From assembly GCA_015143295.1 (NCBI GenBank), contig CM026568.1:29892441-29956440 (forward strand): a DNA stretch of 64,000 bases, read 5' to 3'. Positions 48,168 to 61,100 of the stretch are shown one piece after another. Below the pieces are notes generated by a model. It saw only the letters and a list, made by a program, of their open reading frames with translations. It did not search any database and had not been told where the DNA came from. Source of the stretch: Tetracentron sinense (lineage: Eukaryota; Streptophyta; Magnoliopsida; Trochodendrales; Trochodendraceae). The translations under genes and the position numbers were made by a program. Position 1 is the first letter of the stretch. Each line of letters begins with the position of its first letter.

Positions 48168-48576
48168 CTAAAATAAACCATGACAGTTAAAACGGTAGTT
48201 ATCTGCCAGTGGGCCCCACTGAATTTGACCATATATAAGGACACGTTCGTTCGTCAGTAACTGGAGCAATGGTCCCAAAACAAGGGCGCATTAAGCGCCG
48301 TGAATAGGATAGCAACAGCGATGCAATCAGCAGATCGATTTAAGAGAGGATCGGGTCGTAATATAATATTGTAGGAGGGTGCAATATGTTTGAAATTAAT
48401 TATTGGCGACCCACACGGAGATCAGACTTCCCGTAAAATCTGGGTTTTATTCTGCCGGCTTAGGGCTACCAAGTACCAACTACCCCAAATCTTCTACCAT
48501 GTGGCGTCCCCTCAGCAATGGATATGAGCATTTATGGATCCAGAACAAGAAACAACTTTTTCATATAATTAGTAAT

Positions 48577-48673
48577 TATTTGTATAGCTGATAGGAGAAT
48601 GCTAGATGAGTAGGTTAAAAATATATATATATTTGTATAGCTGATAGGAGAATGCTAGATGAGTAGGTTAAAA
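48577..48673 (+). repeat. Tandem duplication, ~53-bp unit
   Basis: ATTTGTATAGCTGATAGGAG...GTAGGTTAAAAA occurs twice, identical over ~44 bases, separated by TATATATA. Confidence 0.9.
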
Positions 48674-49091
48674 AAATAAAATTATAGTATCAATAGGTGA
48701 TAAAATCGAAGATAATTGTAAATTAAGAGAGAGGCATTTTAGATCATTTTTGTTTCTATATGTTTAAAAACTAGGAGAATGAGTGCAACGGATATCCGAG
48801 ACTCGCAATCATCTCCGGTTGTAACGAAACCCTGAGACTCCGTTTACACCACTAACGCTACCACTTTTGACATTCCTTGAATTCACCCACCTATTTTTGT
48901 TTTTTTTTTTATTAAATTAGAATATTTTGACAATTGACCTATTTCTGGACGACCTAAAAAAATCATATGCAAGCAATTGGCCTCAAAGGGGGAGTGAGGA
49001 GTCGAACTCAAGACTTTTATAAAAATGACACAAGAATCACGTTACAAACTCGCGATGAGTTGCCATTGCATTTTAGATGGTCTCCATCAAA

Positions 49092-49491
49092 TAAGGTTTG
49101 AAATTTCACGAAATTTCAGTTTCGGACAACCCCAATGACATCGAAACTAGGTTTATTTCGAAACTCAGATTTCAGCTGAAATTTCAAAAATTTCGGATTT
49201 CATAGATTTCAAAATTTCGGCCGAAATCTGATTTTTTTTTTTTTATTATTATTATAATTCTAAAATATTTCAAAACTTTTACTGAAATTTCAAAATTTTA
49301 TATATTAATTAAAAAATAAAATAATAATATTTATATAAATATATAAAATATTATTTTTTAACATATATATATATATAATAAAATATTAATATTTCAGATT
49401 TCGAAATTTCGTCGAAATCCCACAATTTTTCAGGATTTCAGTTTAGTTTGGCTAGTCGAAATGATCAAAAATTTCGAAATTAAAAACCTTA
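49092..49491. mobile_element. TIR element, ~400 bp
   Basis: Ends TAAGGTTTGAAATTTC and GAAATTAAAAACCTTA; GAAATTTC-type phrases on both arms and an AT-rich centre. Flanking 8-mers match at 5 of 8. No ORF. Confidence 0.5.
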
Positions 49492-50132
49492 TCATCGAGT
49501 AGCAACTTCCCTTAGCATCTGGTGCACCCCGGGGCCCAGTCTCGGGTGTCCATTCTTGTGTGCCATGTGGGCATAAAAAGTTGATAAAAAAAAAAAAATA
49601 TCAATTTGGCATAAGTCAAAAAATAAAAATAAAAAATAATAAAATAAAATAATAAAATAAAATAAAATGACTTCTCCCCTGTTTTTAGCGCCAAATGCCA
49701 CACGATTAATGGACCCACTGGGCCGCGTGCACAATCCGATGCCCTTCACTCAATTCTGATGACGTGCAACTGTGTAGTAATAGACTGCAATGGCAGGCTA
49801 ACAGGACACGTGTGAACGTTAGGAACCATTCAACCGGTGGTCCTTGAAAGATGCCAGCATCTCGATGGAATCTTTCAAAGCATACAAATTATTCCTTGTA
49901 GACAGTAACTCATGTCTATAAGAAGGACCTCAAATCAAATGTCTCCCATCCCATATGCAAATATCATAAAGAGAATGGCTCCTATGATGCTGATATTTTC
50001 AATGAATCCAGTCTCTGAGGGAGATGGGAGTCATTATATTACTTGTTTTTAACCTTGCTTTAAAACCAGAAAAGTAAAATAATGGCACTGTTGAAACAGA
50101 TTATTCCTTCCTTGGAAGTTGGAACCATGAAG

Positions 50133-50280
50133 TTTTTTTTTTGGGTTCATTGGAGGCCACATGACCTATGGACTACAAAATGAGGAGTCCCCTCCCATAA
50201 ACCTCCCCCCCGGCGATGTAGGTGGGATTCGATCTCAGGTCTCCGGTGCGATGCCAAGAGACTTTACCAAGGACATCGCT
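50133..50280 (-). mobile_element. tRNA-derived SINE, minus orientation
   Basis: A T run (50133-50142) is the tail read on the plus strand. On the minus strand the head reads GCGATGTCCTTGGTAAAG, followed by a box B-like GATCGAATCCC (about 50225-50235). Its head overlaps the start of the direct repeat 50264..50722. Confidence 0.5.
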
Positions 50281-50722
50281 TATTCTAATTAAGCTTGAAT
50301 CTGGTTTCACTTTGACTGGTCCACAACTCACTAATATAATCAAGCTGAGGAATGATTCCCCTTGTGTGAAGCATAGAATATTGTTTTCGACTGGAAAACA
50401 TGTCGAGCATGTTCTTCATCTGATGTTCTGGATTCCAAATGTTAGGAAGATTCTACATAGGACTTTGCTAGCCTAGTCGCAAATCTTCCAAAGACGCAAT
50501 TGGGTGGCTTCAAATGTCAAACTCTGATTTTTTTTTAACTGTTAAAATATGAAATATCTCCATGTGATAGCAGCCCAATCTTGCGTCTGTGGAAAATTTT
50601 GGAGTAAATGAGGACTGTCGCTAGCATTCCTTTTCTACATATATAGAAGAAAACCAAAAATTACTGAAGTTGAATTTTAATTGGTAATAAATTAAATTGT
50701 ATATTACAAAGTTTCTGACCAG
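50264..50722 (+). repeat. Direct repeat A flanking the KUP12 3' half
   Basis: Matches 53230..53692 in the same orientation over ~460 bp with, by eye, about 14 substitutions and one 4-base indel (~97%). It ends at TTTCTGACCAG in both copies. It lies 98 bp beyond the KUP12 stop codon and so may be in its 3' UTR. It is open in one frame on the plus strand, but no protein family is recognised. Confidence 0.9.
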
Positions 50723-50819
50723 GCCTAGTTTATCCTAAAAATCTCCGTAAACAAATTTTCTATCCAAAACAGTTAACGAGGATGAAATGGCCCAAAAGAC
50801 TCAGAAAACACATCATGGG

Positions 50820-52709
50820 TCAAACCATATATGTCATCCCAACCTGCATAATATTCATGTGGGGCACACTCATATTTGCAGCACCAGCTCTGCAGTTCCT
50901 CCTCAAGAATGCATAGAAATAGTTTATGACCAGCTTCTTGAGGAACCAAGATTTCTTCCTTGCCCTCACGTCCCCATGCGCAAGCAGATACGTGAATCCC
51001 GAATCCATGGCTTCTCGGAGTGCCGAAAGCTCATACTCCAAGCTTGGGTCTTCATCTGACGACATGACACTAGATGGCAATGCCATCACAGCTTCTTCTG
51101 ATATAGAAGTCCCTGGTTCTTCCAATCTTTGATCATACATCAACGGAATCCGAAGCTCCTCGACCCCATCACCCTGGACTCCGGAGTCCCTCGACCTCAC
51201 CGAAACACTATCAAACTCCGTCTCAGCTAGAGTACTGTTCTCCAGGGCGAGTTCTTGAGCCTCCGTTCTCAAGAACTTCTCGAGGCTCTCAACCAAAAGC
51301 TGCTCAAAGGCATGTTGGTCCTCCTTCCTCACATCTTTGTACCCGTATCGGGCGATGCACCGAAACATGTGGTAGTCCTTCGGGCACACCCTTCTAAACA
51401 GAAACCTTTCCTCTTGACGGACAACTGGGACCGGGACATACTTGATGCAGACAAACACAATTGTAGAATGTATAGCCGGTAGGCCGAGCAGGAATTGCCC
51501 AAAGATCGAGGGAACACCCTGGACCAGCTCATTGTATAGTAGACCAATACCCGGGACTCTGACGGTCCCAAGTGTGGACCCTAAATCAAGCAAGAAGTCC
51601 ATGGAGATCTTCTCCCTGACCTCACTCTGGTACTTCAGCACACTTCCATAGTTCCAAGTGTACATTACACAGAGGAAACAAGAAGCAAAAGCAAGTGGGA
51701 GCCACCCACCCTCCTTGATCTTCGTTAGGACTGCAGACAAGTAGCAGAGCTCTATAGTCCCGAATACAAGAGGGAAACATAGAGCCAGGAACAAGTTGGT
51801 CTGCCATATTAGAAGCATTACAAGCGTCACCAAGGTAGTACTCACCATCATAACACCAACCTCCGCAATGCCTGCAAAACAATTTGAATTGCTCAGCACT
51901 TAGCACTAGCAGTACTGTCATTTGTCTTAGTAACCTACAGCCCCTCTTCCATCTTCTGTTAATGAAATAAAACAGAAACCTGTAGTGGAGGATTTATACG
52001 TGATAGGCCCCTCCCAAAAGAGAATACTTAACCATATGCATTGGCTATGTCAGTGGTGCTCCTGAAAGAGGCGACGACTAATATGCACATGATCATCAGG
52101 AACCAATTGATGACGGGTATGTAGATCTGACCCATGAGTCTCCTGGAGGTGTGAACTATCTTTAGCCTTGGGAAGCATCCGAGGGCCATTGATTGCTTGA
52201 TGCACGAAAATGTAGCAGAGATCATGGCTTGACTAGCAATCATGGCAGCAAGAGTGGCTATCACAAAGACTGGCCAGAAAAGACCATCTGTTTGTTCTCA
52301 AACATGAAAATATTGAAAAGGTTAAGATGACTGGCTAACATAGACACATACCTCTGAAAAATTATCTGAATTAGAGCTGAACAAGGTAAATATGAGAGGC
52401 TATAATTTCAGAAAGCACTCACTTGGGACAGAATCATAGAATATTCTTTCCACTGAATATGGGTATTTCATTAGATATGCAGCTTGGCCCATGTAACCCA
52501 ATAGAAGGCAGGGGAACACCACACAGGTGAAGGCAATCTGAGTGCACCAGATAGATTAAAAATAAGAGGGTATGCTACTGCGAATGTTTGGGGTACCCAC
52601 GAAGATCATATGAGGAAAACCAATATGAGAGGAGAAAGTGAGACAATGAAGAATACCTGTATAGATAAAACATTGAAATGACCTAGATCCGCAAACATTG
52701 CTTCAGCTC
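50820..52709 (-). CDS. KUP12: HAK/KUP/KT potassium transporter, KUP12 type, 3' half only
   Basis: Four exons join in frame: 52709..52657, 52537..52423, 52287..52033 and 51871..50820, giving the C-terminal 490 aa (about 60% of the ~830 expected). The 53- and 255-bp exons have the same size and phase as in KUP6. Visible motifs: [97 protein letters not shown], and the ending MQVGMTYMV. These match KUP12 much better than KUP6. A membrane K+/H+ carrier by family; plastid or plasma-membrane location cannot be judged without the N-terminus. There are no stops or frameshifts and the splice sites are sound, so these exons look functional. The upstream exons do not occur between 52710 and 64000. Either the next intron exceeds 11 kb (it would hold the copia/LTR nest) or the gene is truncated. 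Confidence 0.9.
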
Positions 52710-53229
52710 CTGCAATCACATATGAATAAATAATGTGCAAATGTTTATATAATATTTTGAACATTTTAACAGCCAACTGTGAAAGAAGAAAAGCATATAG
52801 TGTTTCTCATTCTAATTTTGAAGCCGAGTATCAGTGTGATAGACTAAGCCAGCTGAAATCATTTAGACAAGGTTTTAACAGCTTTTAGCACAAACAAATT
52901 GCAATAATGAACTTGTATGGCGATAATAAAGGACCATTCCATCTTTCAAAATCAGTGGTTCCCGAACCACACAAACATGTGGGGTTTGGAATTCACAAGA
53001 GAGAAAGATAACAAAGAAACTATCAAAGACCTACTTCATTATGAGTATTGATCAGCTTGCAGACAATCTAAGAAAGATCTTGGATGTGATAAATTTAGCT
53101 ATCTGGTAGCAATTTTGGAATGGTGGATGACCATTGTCCAACGCGAGTTAGTTTGAAACAAATCTCTTGCTGTGTTGTAACCATAATCTAATAATCTTTA
53201 TATGTATAATCGCAAAGAACACAGGAGAT
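52710..53229 (-). other. KUP12 intron sequence or upstream flank
   Basis: A GAG-free, AT-rich stretch directly upstream of the 53-bp exon. The acceptor TGATTGCAG is at 52710. No exon seen. Confidence 0.5.
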
Positions 53230-53692
53230 TACCAAGGACATCGCTTGTTCTAATAAAGCTTGAATCTGGTTTCACTTTGACTGGTCCACAACTCACTAAT
53301 ATAATCAAGCTGAGGAATGATTCCCCTTGTGTGAAGCATAGAATATTGTTTTCGACTGGAAAACATGTCGAGCATGTTCTTCATCTGATGTTCTAGATTC
53401 CAAATGCTAGGAAGATTCTACATAGGATTTTGCTAGCCCAGTCGCAAATCTTCCAAAGACGCAATTGGGTGGCTACAAATGTCAAACAAACTCTGATTTT
53501 TTTTTAACTGTTAAAATATGAAATATCTCCACGTGATAGCAGCCCAATCTTGCGTCTGTGGAAAATTTTGGAGTAAATGGCAACTGTCGCTAGCACTCCT
53601 TTTCTACATATATAGAAGAAAACCAAAAATTACTAAAGTTGAATTTTTATTGGTAATAAATTAAATTGTATATTACAAAGTTTCTGACCAGA
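53230..53692 (+). repeat. Direct repeat B flanking the KUP12 3' half
   Basis: Partner of 50264..50722 (same orientation, ~97% identical by eye). It lies 520 bp upstream of the 53-bp exon. After it (53693-53760) is a short local repeat of the phrase ATTGGGCAT. Confidence 0.9.
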
Positions 53693-54019
53693 TTGCCATT
53701 GGGCATTGAGCATCTTAGCCAATGGGCATAATCTAAATTGTACAATGGTATCTTAGCCATTGGGCATCTTTTATTTGTTGAATGGTGCTTATTTCATAGT
53801 TGTGGTCTCCTCCAATGGTTTTCAGATTGAATGATGAAGCTTCAAAGAGAATAAGATGTTCCTGTGTGTATAAGAGAAGTACAGTGTCTCACTTACATGG
53901 TTCTACTAAAGAGCTGTAAATGTCTTCAAAGATTATATTCTTAATAGACATAAGCGGATGAATTTCAGTTTAGTATTTTCCCTTGTCATGTTATTTCTAT
54001 ATCGTAAGTACTTTTTTTG

Positions 54020-57000
54020 GGGAAATTAAAATCTTTCAGAAGGCCAAACTAAGATACAGCAATGGGCCAACTCGATGCTCCAATGAGACAAACCATCCTC
54101 TAGGGTGGTAGCTTTCTGTATGGAGAGTATGTACCTCTCCAGTTGCATAGAAGCATCCATCTTAGCACATTTCTCTTGGCAATAATAGAACAGGTTCACC
54201 AACCAATTTGCATACAAAAAATAAATATTGACCTCCTGATCCTATACAAGATTACATCTCACGGGATTCAACTGCTCTCAGTAGCCCATCACAGTCCAAG
54301 CAATGAAGCAGTAGAAGGTAGGAGGATCCTAAGACCAAGCGGCATATAGGGCCACGAAGAAGAAGAAGAATATTACAAGTATGCCATTACTACATATACT
54401 CTAGCATAGTAACACCCAAAGGTCTACTATACCATAAAGGGACAATAGACCAAAACAGTATTCAACACTCCCCCTCAAGTTGGTGCATAGATATCTCTCA
54501 TGCCCAACTTGCTAATAATACTGATGAATTGAGGTCTCCCCAATCCTTTGGTCAAAACATCCGCTAGTTGATCCCTGATCTTCACAAAAGGGGTGCAAAT
54601 GTCGCTCGATCTCAACTTCTCATTCATAAAGTGACAATCAACTTCAATATGTTTCGTGCGATCATGTTGCACAGGATTATGAGCTATACTGATTGTCACC
54701 TTGTTGTCATAGTATAGACTCATGGGTACTTGAGCAGGAACTTCAATCTCTGAAAGTAGCAATCGAAGTCATAACAGTTCACATACCCCATGTGTCATAG
54801 CTCTACACTCTGCTTCTGCACTAGATTTAGGGCTGCACAAAGCCCCATCGGCCCGTTGGTGCGGTTCGGCTCGGCCCGGTTCGGCTTGAGATCGGCCCGA
54901 ATTTTAGGCTCGAACGGGCCAAGCCAAGCCTAAAAAAAAGCCCGAAAACTCAATCAAGCTGAGCTCGGGCCAACCCCTGTGCGGCTCGGCCCGGCTCGAT
55001 TGATGCTCGGTTCGGTTCAGCCCGAACTCAGCTCGGCTCGAATATTATTAAAAAAATAAAAATATTATTTATATATATAAATAATATAAAATATTATTTT
55101 AAAATTATAAAAAAATTAAAAAAAGTATTCAAGTCGAGCTCGAGCCAAGCCAAGCCCGACTCAAGCTTGAATCAATTCGGGCCGAGCCGAGCCGAGCTTC
55201 GACCCAGACTTTTGAATTCGGGCCGAGCTTTCAAGCTTCATTTCGGGCGAGCCGGGCTTCGGGCCTAGATCAAATCATTTAAGCCGAGCCGGGCATGGCC
55301 AAGCCCAGAAAAGCCCGACCTGAATACAGCCCTAACTAGATCTGACTACCACTGGTTGTTTCTTGCTCCTCCATGTCACACCCACAAATGTTCATACCCA
55401 GAAATGGACCACCTATCTTTAATAGAGTCTGCCCAGTCTGCATCTGTGTAGGCTTATACCCATAAGTCGTCATGATTAGCATACATCAATCCTTTCCTAA
55501 GGGTGGACTTGAGATACCTAAGTATCCGGTACACTGCCTCTAGATGTCTTGAGGTCGGTATGTGCATAAACTGAATGACAACACTAACGGTATATGCAAT
55601 ATCTGGCTTAATCAAAGAGAGGTAAATTAGGAGTCCTACAAGTCTCTGGTACCCCCCCTGAATCTGAAAGACATTCCCCACTATCTTAACTAAGCTTGTG
55701 GTTCATATCAATAGGGGCGTCACTGGGTTTACACCCCATCATCCCGGTCTCCTCAAGCAAGTCCAGCATATACTTTCTCTGAGAGACAAAGATATTTTCC
55801 TTTGATCTGGCAACTTTCATCCCTAGGAAGTATTTCAGATGGCCTAAATCCTTGATTTCAAATTCCGTTGCCAACTTACTATATAGCTTTTCCATTTCTT
55901 TATAGTCATTCCCGGTCAACACAATGTCATTCACATACACAATAAGGATGGTAACTTTCTGGTGGGAATGCTTGATAAATAGTGTGTAGTCTACTTGTCT
56001 CTGCTTGTAGCCATTCTTCAACATGGCAGTTCAAAATTTCTCAAACCAAGCTCTTGGAGATTGTTTTAAGCCATACAATGTCTTCCTTAGCTTGCACACT
56101 CTCCCCTTGGTTGAGGAACTCATAAAGCCAGGAGGAGGTGTCATGTACACCTCTTCTTCCAAGTCACCATGTAGGAAGGCATTCTTCACATCAAATTGGA
56201 ATAGGAGCCAATCTTGGTTGGCAGCAAGAGACAACAACACTCTTAAAGAGTTCATCTTGGCTACGGGAGTGAAGGTCTCTTGGTAGTCTATAGTTTATAC
56301 CATGGGTCTGGGTATATCCCTTGGCAAAAAGCCTTGCTTTGTACCTATCAATTGAGCCATCTGAAAAATGCTTTATAATAAAGATTCACTTGTATCCCAC
56401 TGGTCTTTTCCCTCTAGAAAGCTCAACATCTCAAGTGTCACTCTTTTGAAGAACCCGCATCTCCTCTTCCATCGTCTCTCGCCGCTTTGGCTGAGATAGA
56501 GCATCTGTCACACTGCGAGAAATAGACATAGAAGACAAAGATAAGACAAATGAGCGATATGAATGAGATAAAGCAAAATATGAGACAAAGTTAGAAATAG
56601 GATGAGCACAAGAACGAACACCCTTCCTTAGAGCAATAAGAAGTGAAGAATCATCAATTAACTCAGGATTAGAATAAGGGACATTACCTTTGATAGACGG
56701 ATTAGAGGAGACTTCTTGGAGGGAAACATGAGGGCCTTCTTTCCTGTCTTTCTTCTTTCTTTCATATAACTTCAAAGTATGAACAATTTCCCCCTGTCTA
56801 GCACCATCATTGGCAGAGAAAACTCAAAAAACATCTCTTCACTAATACTCGCCTCCTGAAGAGAGGTCTTCTTGTCAGAATAAAATGAAATGAACTTAAA
56901 GAATGTCACATCTATAGAGACAAATACCCGACGAGAAGAAGAATGATAACATCAGTAGCCCTTCTAACTCGAAGTAGACCCAAGGAATACACACTTGAGA

Positions 57001-58126
57001 GCCTTGGGATCAAACTTTGTACGGTCAGAACGAGCGATGTGAACGAAGCACACGCACCCAAACACTTTGGGAGGAATGGGAAACAAACACGCAGAAGGGG
57101 ATATCACCCGAATAGGGATTTGGAAATCCAAAATACGAGATGACATGCGATTAATGAGAGACACTGCAGTTAAAAAAGCATGAGACCAGAAGACCTTTGG
57201 AACATTTATAGCAATAACAAAGACCTGGTTACTTCCAACAAGTGACGATTCTTTCACTCAGTCACACCATTTTGCTGAGGGGTACTGACATAAGTTGTCT
57301 GATGAATAATGTCATGACTATCAAAATAAGAGGTAAGATCCCCAGACATATATTTCCCTCCATTATCAGATCTAAGAATTTTAAGTTTAGCATCAAACTG
57401 AGTAGTAATCATGACATGAAAAGATTTAAAGACTGAGCATACCTCACTTTTAGATTTAAGAAGGTAAACCCAGGTAGTACATGAGAAATCATCCGCAAAG
57501 CTAACAGAATAGTGAAAACCAGACAATGAGGGGACTGGGGAAGGACCCCATACATTAGAATGAACCACAACAAAAAGAGAGTTATTTTTGTTCCCACGAG
57601 AAGGATAAGAAGTTCTACAATGTTTAGCCAACTCACATGACTCACACTGAAAAGAACTAACAGAACTGGAAATAAACAACTGAACAAATAAACATTTCAG
57701 TAGCAAGAAAGACGGATGGCCAAGACGACGATGCCACTGTATCAGTTGCTCCTCAGTAGTAATATACCGAGCACTTGATGTGATCTGCTGGACAAGTAAT
57801 GCAACACATGGTTGTAGGTCCAACAGATACAGTCCTCCCTCCTCATGTCCCGTACTAATTGTCTTCCTCGTCCCCAAGTCCTCGAAAATACAATGAGAAG
57901 GAAAAAAAGTAACACTACAATTTAACGATTATGTAATGTTACTAACAGAAAGAAGATTTAAAGCGAAATTTGGGACATGAAGAACAAATGATAGAGGCAT
58001 AAAAGGAGTAACAGGTATATTGCCTTTTTCCGACAATGGATGAGGAAGTGTCATCGGCAATATGAACCTTATCTCTACCTGAACAAATAAGGTACAACTT
58101 AAAAATAGTAGACATACCATTCATAT
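54020..58126 (-). mobile_element. Ty1/copia retrotransposon, broken
   Basis: In order on the minus strand: end of gag/protease (DKVHIADDTSSS, 58080 region); gag-pre-integrase and integrase (57877..57254: WHRRLGHPS, VHSNVWGPSP, LRSDNGGKYM, TPQQNGVTE); end of integrase and linker (57257..56431); reverse transcriptase (56255..55686: [39 protein letters not shown]); RNase H (about 55681..54475: SSAEAECRAM, YYDNKVTI, HIEVDCHF, DVLTKGL). Then a polypurine tract (TTGAGGGGGAG) and the start of the 3' LTR (TGTTGAATACTG) at 54467; the LTR's inner end is not certain (~54020). There is a stop after SVSNIT (~57934), one after GVTE, and several frameshifts. Two catalytic aspartates read N (VHSN, YVND). The 5' end is cut by the LTR at 58127. 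Inactive. It probably sits in a KUP12 intron. Confidence 0.88.
54828..55334. mobile_element. hAT-type MITE inside the copia RNase H region
   Basis: Ends TAGGGCTGCAC and CAGCCCTA; flanking 8-mers ACTAGATT (54820-54827) and ACTAGATC (55335-55342) match at 7 of 8. Removing it restores the RSSAEAE reading of copia RNase H, so the insertion site is exact. GGCTCGGCCCGG-type repeats at both ends. Confidence 0.88.
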
Positions 58127-61100
58127 TGTGACGCCCCGAACCCGTGCCTAAGGAATCATGTTCTGAGACGCATACCCATTCGTCATTATCACGCAAGCGG
58201 AAGACTTTGCCAGCGAAAATGCGGGAACTTTCAACTTTTCTTATGAGCTTACATAAGCAATAACAACTGGTCATTATAATAACTCATCATAAGCAAATGT
58301 ATTACCTCACTTGGTACAATAGTCTTCACTTTTTACGCCACTAATGCGCCAATACACTTTCCAGAATCTATCAAGTGTAGCTCATTGCCAATCGGCAACC
58401 GCTTCAGGATATGAAGATATAAAATGAGGGGGGGTGAGCTATAGAGCCCAGCAAAATCCACAGTCCATCTAGACTATTTTCCATATAGTAAAATTCATCA
58501 ATAATGATACAATAGTACAATATAAATCATATTATAATAATATGCAGAATAATAATATCGTAATTCGTGACCTGATGTCACTCAGGGCTATTTCACCTTA
58601 TCCGAGGTTCCCAACCTACAAGTGTTTTTCATTGTCAAGTTCATCCAATCATTATCCACAACACCAGGTTACCGTTTCAAATAAAAACTCACGCTCTATC
58701 CTTGAGTCCATAGACTCGATCGACTGGGCATTCGTTGGTGTTCAACCTCTATCCCTGAGTCCACAAACTCAATTATCAACCAATCGGGACTTCTCCTGAT
58801 TATGACAAATCCTTGGGTATACCGACCCAATTAATCTTACATCTGTATATTTCACACATAATGTGACGCCCCGAACCCGCGCCTAGGGAATCAAGTTCCG
58901 AGACGCGTGTCCGTTCGTCAAATCATGCAAGCGGAAGACTTTACCCGCGAAAATACGGGAAATTTAAACATTTATCAAATGCTCCCAAAAAGCAAATAAT
59001 ACCTGTCATCACAATAGCCATCATACAAATCATATACCTGTATTATTTACATCAAGTTTGTTTTACAAAAGTAGGCGTCTCTATCATGCCAGGTACAACT
59101 TGTACAAGCTTCCAAAATATCCAGATAGATTTTTCACTTACTGGTCAGCAGCTCCAAGATCTGCTGACACAAAAAGTCAGTGAGCTATGAAGCCCAATAA
59201 AACCACAATCATTCTAAACTATTTTCCACATAATAACATGCATCAATAATGATATAATAAGCAGTTCAATTTGCATGTTACAGTAAAATAGAACAGTATA
59301 TAATAAATTGTGACCCAAGGTCACTTAGGGTTACGTCACCCTAACAGAGGTTCCCGACCTCACATTACTTTCTAATTATGAGGTTCAGTTATGAATGTAT
59401 TATATTACCAAATTATCGTTTCGATCATCAATCATGTTTCATTTCGAGTCCTAAGACTCTATTAATTGGCCACAGCCCACAAATGTTTAGCTTAAAGTCT
59501 CTAAATCATAACCATAATACATTGAGTCATTTAGACTCACACACGCTGTTCCGGCTTTCACCCGAACATGACAAAACCTTGGGTATACCAACCCAACTCA
59601 CCTGGAATCCGATGATTCCATACCGAACTATGAGTCCACCAACTCAAACAAATACACCAACTCTGAGTATACCAACTTAGACCACTTCGTATCCGAAGCT
59701 TACACACACAACATGGACATTCACCCAATAAGAACATTTTTCCATTCAATTGACTGGCCACATCTACCGTGTATTCGCCGCCATCGCCCTAGGTATCAGT
59801 TATGAAGGAACCCCGACCAACCTGCCTACTGTCATCTTCTGGCTAGTCTACGGAGGAACCCCGACATCTATACCAATGCCGACATCTCCTGACGTTCCAC
59901 CAAGAAGGGACCACGATAGACACGGTGCCGACATCTTCTAACCCACCCAGAGAGGAACCCCGGACTATACACTATCTGATGTTTAGCCACTTTAAACTCC
60001 CTAGGACTCCGACATCTCCTGACTACCAGTCACGGAGGAACCACGGGCCATGCAGGACACCGCCACTCCTGACCTAGTCCAAGAGGCACCACGGACGACC
60101 TAGACAAACAGACCGACATCTCCCGACTATCAGTCACGGAGGAACCCCGGGCCATGCTGGACACCGTCTCTCCTGACCTAGCCAAAGAGGAACCACGGAC
60201 TATACTTAACCCTGGTTAGATTTTCTAACCACAGGTTAACCCCAGTTAACCCAAGCCTCGCTTGATTAACTGAAATACTTGGGTCTTGCGCCCGTGAACT
60301 AACTCCGTTAACACACCGTCCCGTTAGGGAACGTTTTCAAGCTAATGGATGTCTCCATAGCTTTACAAGACATGCAAAACAACTTTTCGTCACCCTAGAG
60401 TGGCGACACAATTTACCCGGGACCCGATCTGGGCTCCCCGAGAGACCACATACAATCGCAACATCACATAGGGGTCTCCGCCCTTTTTTCATTTACGTCA
60501 AAAGACATGCATATACATCACATGAAATAATATAGCAAAATAAGCGGAAAAAGAGAAGAAAAGAGAGGAGTTTTACTGTTTCACGCGTTTCGAGGCCTCG
60601 TAGGCAAAAACGGATGTCACCAACGCGTTCCCAACGACGATCAACCCCGGGGTAGAGCGCATGCAACTTTCTCTCTCCACTTTCTCTCTCTCTACCTTTT
60701 TCTCTCTCTCTCTACACGCAAAACGAGACACCGGAGAGAAAATCGGACGCCGCCAACGCGTCGGGGACGTCGAAAAACCTCAAAGAAACCTCCCTTTCCC
60801 TTTATCTCTTCCTTTCTCTCTCCTCTTTCTCTCTTCCTTTCTCTCTCCTCACTTTCTCTCTCTACAATATGCTGTAGCAAAATTTTCCCACTGTTTACAG
60901 AACGTAAGTAATGGGAAGGCTGGCCTCCCTTATATATAGATAAGGTCATGTGCATAGCACATGACCATAATTAATGGTCCCGTTGACCAAGTCAACGGTT
61001 GACCCATTTGACTATTTTTTTTTTTTTCTTATGTATACGGCCTTCGTGGTCCTACTTAAAAACATCCGATTTTGACGAAACTTTAGGTGACCGAACTTGG

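Noticed and set aside
50264-53692. Direct repeats as LTRs of a transposon that captured KUP12
   Set aside because: The repeats do not begin TG and end CA, no primer site or polypurine tract is seen beside them, and the enclosed exons keep introns, so a retroviral-type capture is not supported.
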